DNA from: Astrocystis sublimbata
Taxonomy: Eukaryota > Ascomycota > Sordariomycetes > Xylariales > Xylariaceae
Reading direction: 5' to 3'
Length of the DNA stretch: 55,838 nucleotides
NCBI GenBank assembly: GCA_022453515.1
Contig: JAJNNY010000115.1
Location: 1 to 55,838 of the forward strand
Below are positions 54,351-55,838 of the stretch, piece by piece. The notes under the pieces were generated by a model. It did no database searches. It had not been told where the DNA came from and worked only from the letters and a program-made list of their open reading frames with translations. Each line of letters opens with the position of its first letter. Position 1 is the stretch's first letter. The position numbers were made by a program, and so were the translations under genes.

Positions 54351-55480
54351 GCTAGCTTCGGGTAATACCCATGTTTTTTAAAATAATATATTTCGATAAT
54401 AAAAGCTTCGCTTGATTACGTGGCTATATCCCCGAGGTTCTTTAGGTATTTTTGATTATTTGAGAAGTTAGTACTTTAACCCTAGCCTGCTGGTACGCGA
54501 TAAGTATGTTTTTTTTTAAAGGCTTTAACCTGAGGCGTGTGTTTAAACCCTCCCTAACTAAGACCCTTAGCTTTTTTTTTAGTAAACTAAAGACTCCGAT
54601 GTTTAGAACCTATATAATATAGCTATAGTGTGGTTTATAAAATACGAGCTATATTTTATTTAATAAATAGAGCTATAAAAAGTTGTTATTAGTATACGAG
54701 TTATAGCTATTATAAACTAAAACTACCTATTTATTGCCGTAATAAGTATGTATATAGGGGATAAAAATGTTTAATATCTAATCCAAAGCTATTAGATTGT
54801 TTGTCTATCCCCTGGGAAAGCATTTAAACCGCCAGTTTTTAAAAAAACTACGATTTACTATTACGAACCAACAGGGCGCACGACCTGTTAAAGAGACCTA
54901 GTGCGAGAGGGGATAACCATGCCTAAGCTAGTAACACAAGACGAGACCAGGAGACAAGCCACATGCTATAATAAGGCGCTACAAAGGTTATGTAAGGGAT
55001 AGGAGGATCGGAGAACGATCTAGATATCTAGAATCAGAGGATAGTTATACGATCTAGCTATTTAGAACCAAAAAATAGGAGGAATATCCTATAATCTATA
55101 CTAAGATATAAAAAAAAAAAATACTATATAGTTTCGATAATATTTCTATATATTTAGTTTTTTTTTATTTTTTTATTTAATTTAAATATACTAATAGTTT
55201 TTAGAATAAAAATAACTTTTTAAATAATTTAGTAAATAATATTTTATATTATTTAGCGATTTTTTATTATAAGCTTAGCTTTTATTTTTAGGAATATAAA
55301 CCTATTAAAATCCCTATTTTATTTTATATTTAGTATTATAAATAGAGCAGTTATTATATTTTAAATAGTTTTATTTAATTAAACTATAAAATAAACTAAA
55401 TAATAGGACATAATAGCTATATAAGCCTAGATACCTAATATAATATAGGAGCAAGTTCTAAAAATTATTAACTAGTTGTA
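54351..55480. other. RIP-like AT-rich repeat debris
   Basis: Very AT-rich (TA and TT dinucleotides dominate, especially 55090-55440). A GC-richer island at 54820-55010 may be a fragment of another element. No gene seen. This composition is typical of repeat-induced point mutation. Confidence 0.65.
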
Positions 55481-55510
55481 TAAAAGAATCAACTAGTTAT
55501 ATAAAAGAAT
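55450..55510 (+). repeat. Short tandem repeat, ~22 bp unit
   Basis: A unit like AACTAGTTATATAAAAGAATC occurs about 2.5 times in a row before the gag remnant. It presumably lies in the same retroelement reading frame region. Confidence 0.6.
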
Positions 55511-55838
55511 CAACCAGTTGGACAAAGCTAACAAACAGCTCGAAAACCAACTATTTATAATATCTAAACCAAAGTATTATAAGCTAACTCAACTAACCAT
55601 ATTTGATAAAAAACAAGACTAGTTAAAGGGATTCCTAACCTAAGCCAAGGCTTATATATAATACTTTAGAAAGGACTTTCCCTCGGAAGGAGAAAAGATC
55701 CTCTGTATTATAAAATTCCTTACTAGAGAAGCACTAGAATAGTTCAAGCCAAAGATAAAAGAATTTATTAAAAATAAAGAAAAAGATTAGTCAGAAGATA
55801 CTAAAAAAGGATTCGCCGATATAAAGGGATTCGAGAAA
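55500..55838 (+). mobile_element. Ty3/gypsy gag remnant with RIP-type stops (partial)
   Basis: In one frame the DNA reads KLTQLTIFDKKQD, stop, LKGFLT, stop, AKAYI, stop, YFRKDFPSEGEKILC, ..., TREALE, stop, FKPKIKEF, ..., EKD, stop, SEDTKKGFADIKGFEK. This is the gag core common in fungal gypsy elements. Each stop replaces a residue that is normally Gln or Trp (TAG from CAG or TGG), as expected of C-to-T changes by repeat-induced point mutation. The element runs off the right edge of the window. Confidence 0.75.

Overview
This window comes from a filamentous ascomycete (Pezizomycotina). The evidence is short GT-AG introns with consensus donors, fungal-only families (HET domain, UstYa/DUF3328, Zn2Cys6 regulator, fungal rhodopsin-type 7TM proteins, GH54 arabinofuranosidase) and an AT-rich flank of transposon remnants with RIP-type stop codons. 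Many intergenic regions carry a CCTAGGTAGG-like motif. A Sordariomycete is plausible, but I cannot prove it from sequence alone. All exon boundaries were called by eye from splice consensus, reading frame and family motifs. There is no transcript evidence.

Layout. About 1.5-8.0 kb (minus strand): a small hypothetical protein and a long intronless NRPS of A-T-C-(A remnant)-T-C type, matching the SidD/NPS6 extracellular siderophore synthetases. Its upstream region has two perfect ATCWGATAA iron-regulator (SreA-type GATA) sites 20 bp apart. About 10.7-12.1 kb: a Myb/SANT-like DNA-binding protein. About 12.7-14.3 kb: a salicylate-hydroxylase-like FAD monooxygenase. About 15.1-16.9 kb: a secreted amidase.

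About 17.4-21.7 kb is the most interesting part: two divergent UstYa-family genes and, next to them, a small secreted precursor with three exact copies of DGTTEFDPDFAL, two of them followed by KSKR Kex2 sites. This is the minimal gene set of a fungal RiPP (dikaritin-type) pathway, and I do not recognise its core sequence. A secreted VOC/glyoxalase-fold protein (23.0-23.7 kb) and a second salicylate-hydroxylase-like monooxygenase (24.9-26.3 kb) follow and may be tailoring genes.

About 27.5-31.9 kb: two multi-exon fungal rhodopsin-domain 7TM proteins, then a HET-domain protein (minus) and an O-methyltransferase (plus). About 37.6-49.2 kb: a metabolic block with a Zn2Cys6 regulator, a decayed short-chain dehydrogenase, a zinc alcohol dehydrogenase, an ACMSD-like amidohydrolase/decarboxylase, a Baeyer-Villiger-type flavin monooxygenase and an SMP-30 lactonase. 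Together they suggest catabolism of an aromatic or ketone compound through a lactone or ester. Two copies of a ~260 bp inverted-repeat element (MITE-like) bracket its last three genes, and a third decayed copy lies at 0.35-0.55 kb.

About 50.9-52.6 kb: a GH54 alpha-L-arabinofuranosidase. From ~53.7 kb to the end the DNA is very AT-rich and holds a decayed pogo/Fot1-type transposase tail and a Ty3/gypsy gag broken by RIP-type stops. The window therefore ends in a transposon graveyard next to accessory metabolism.
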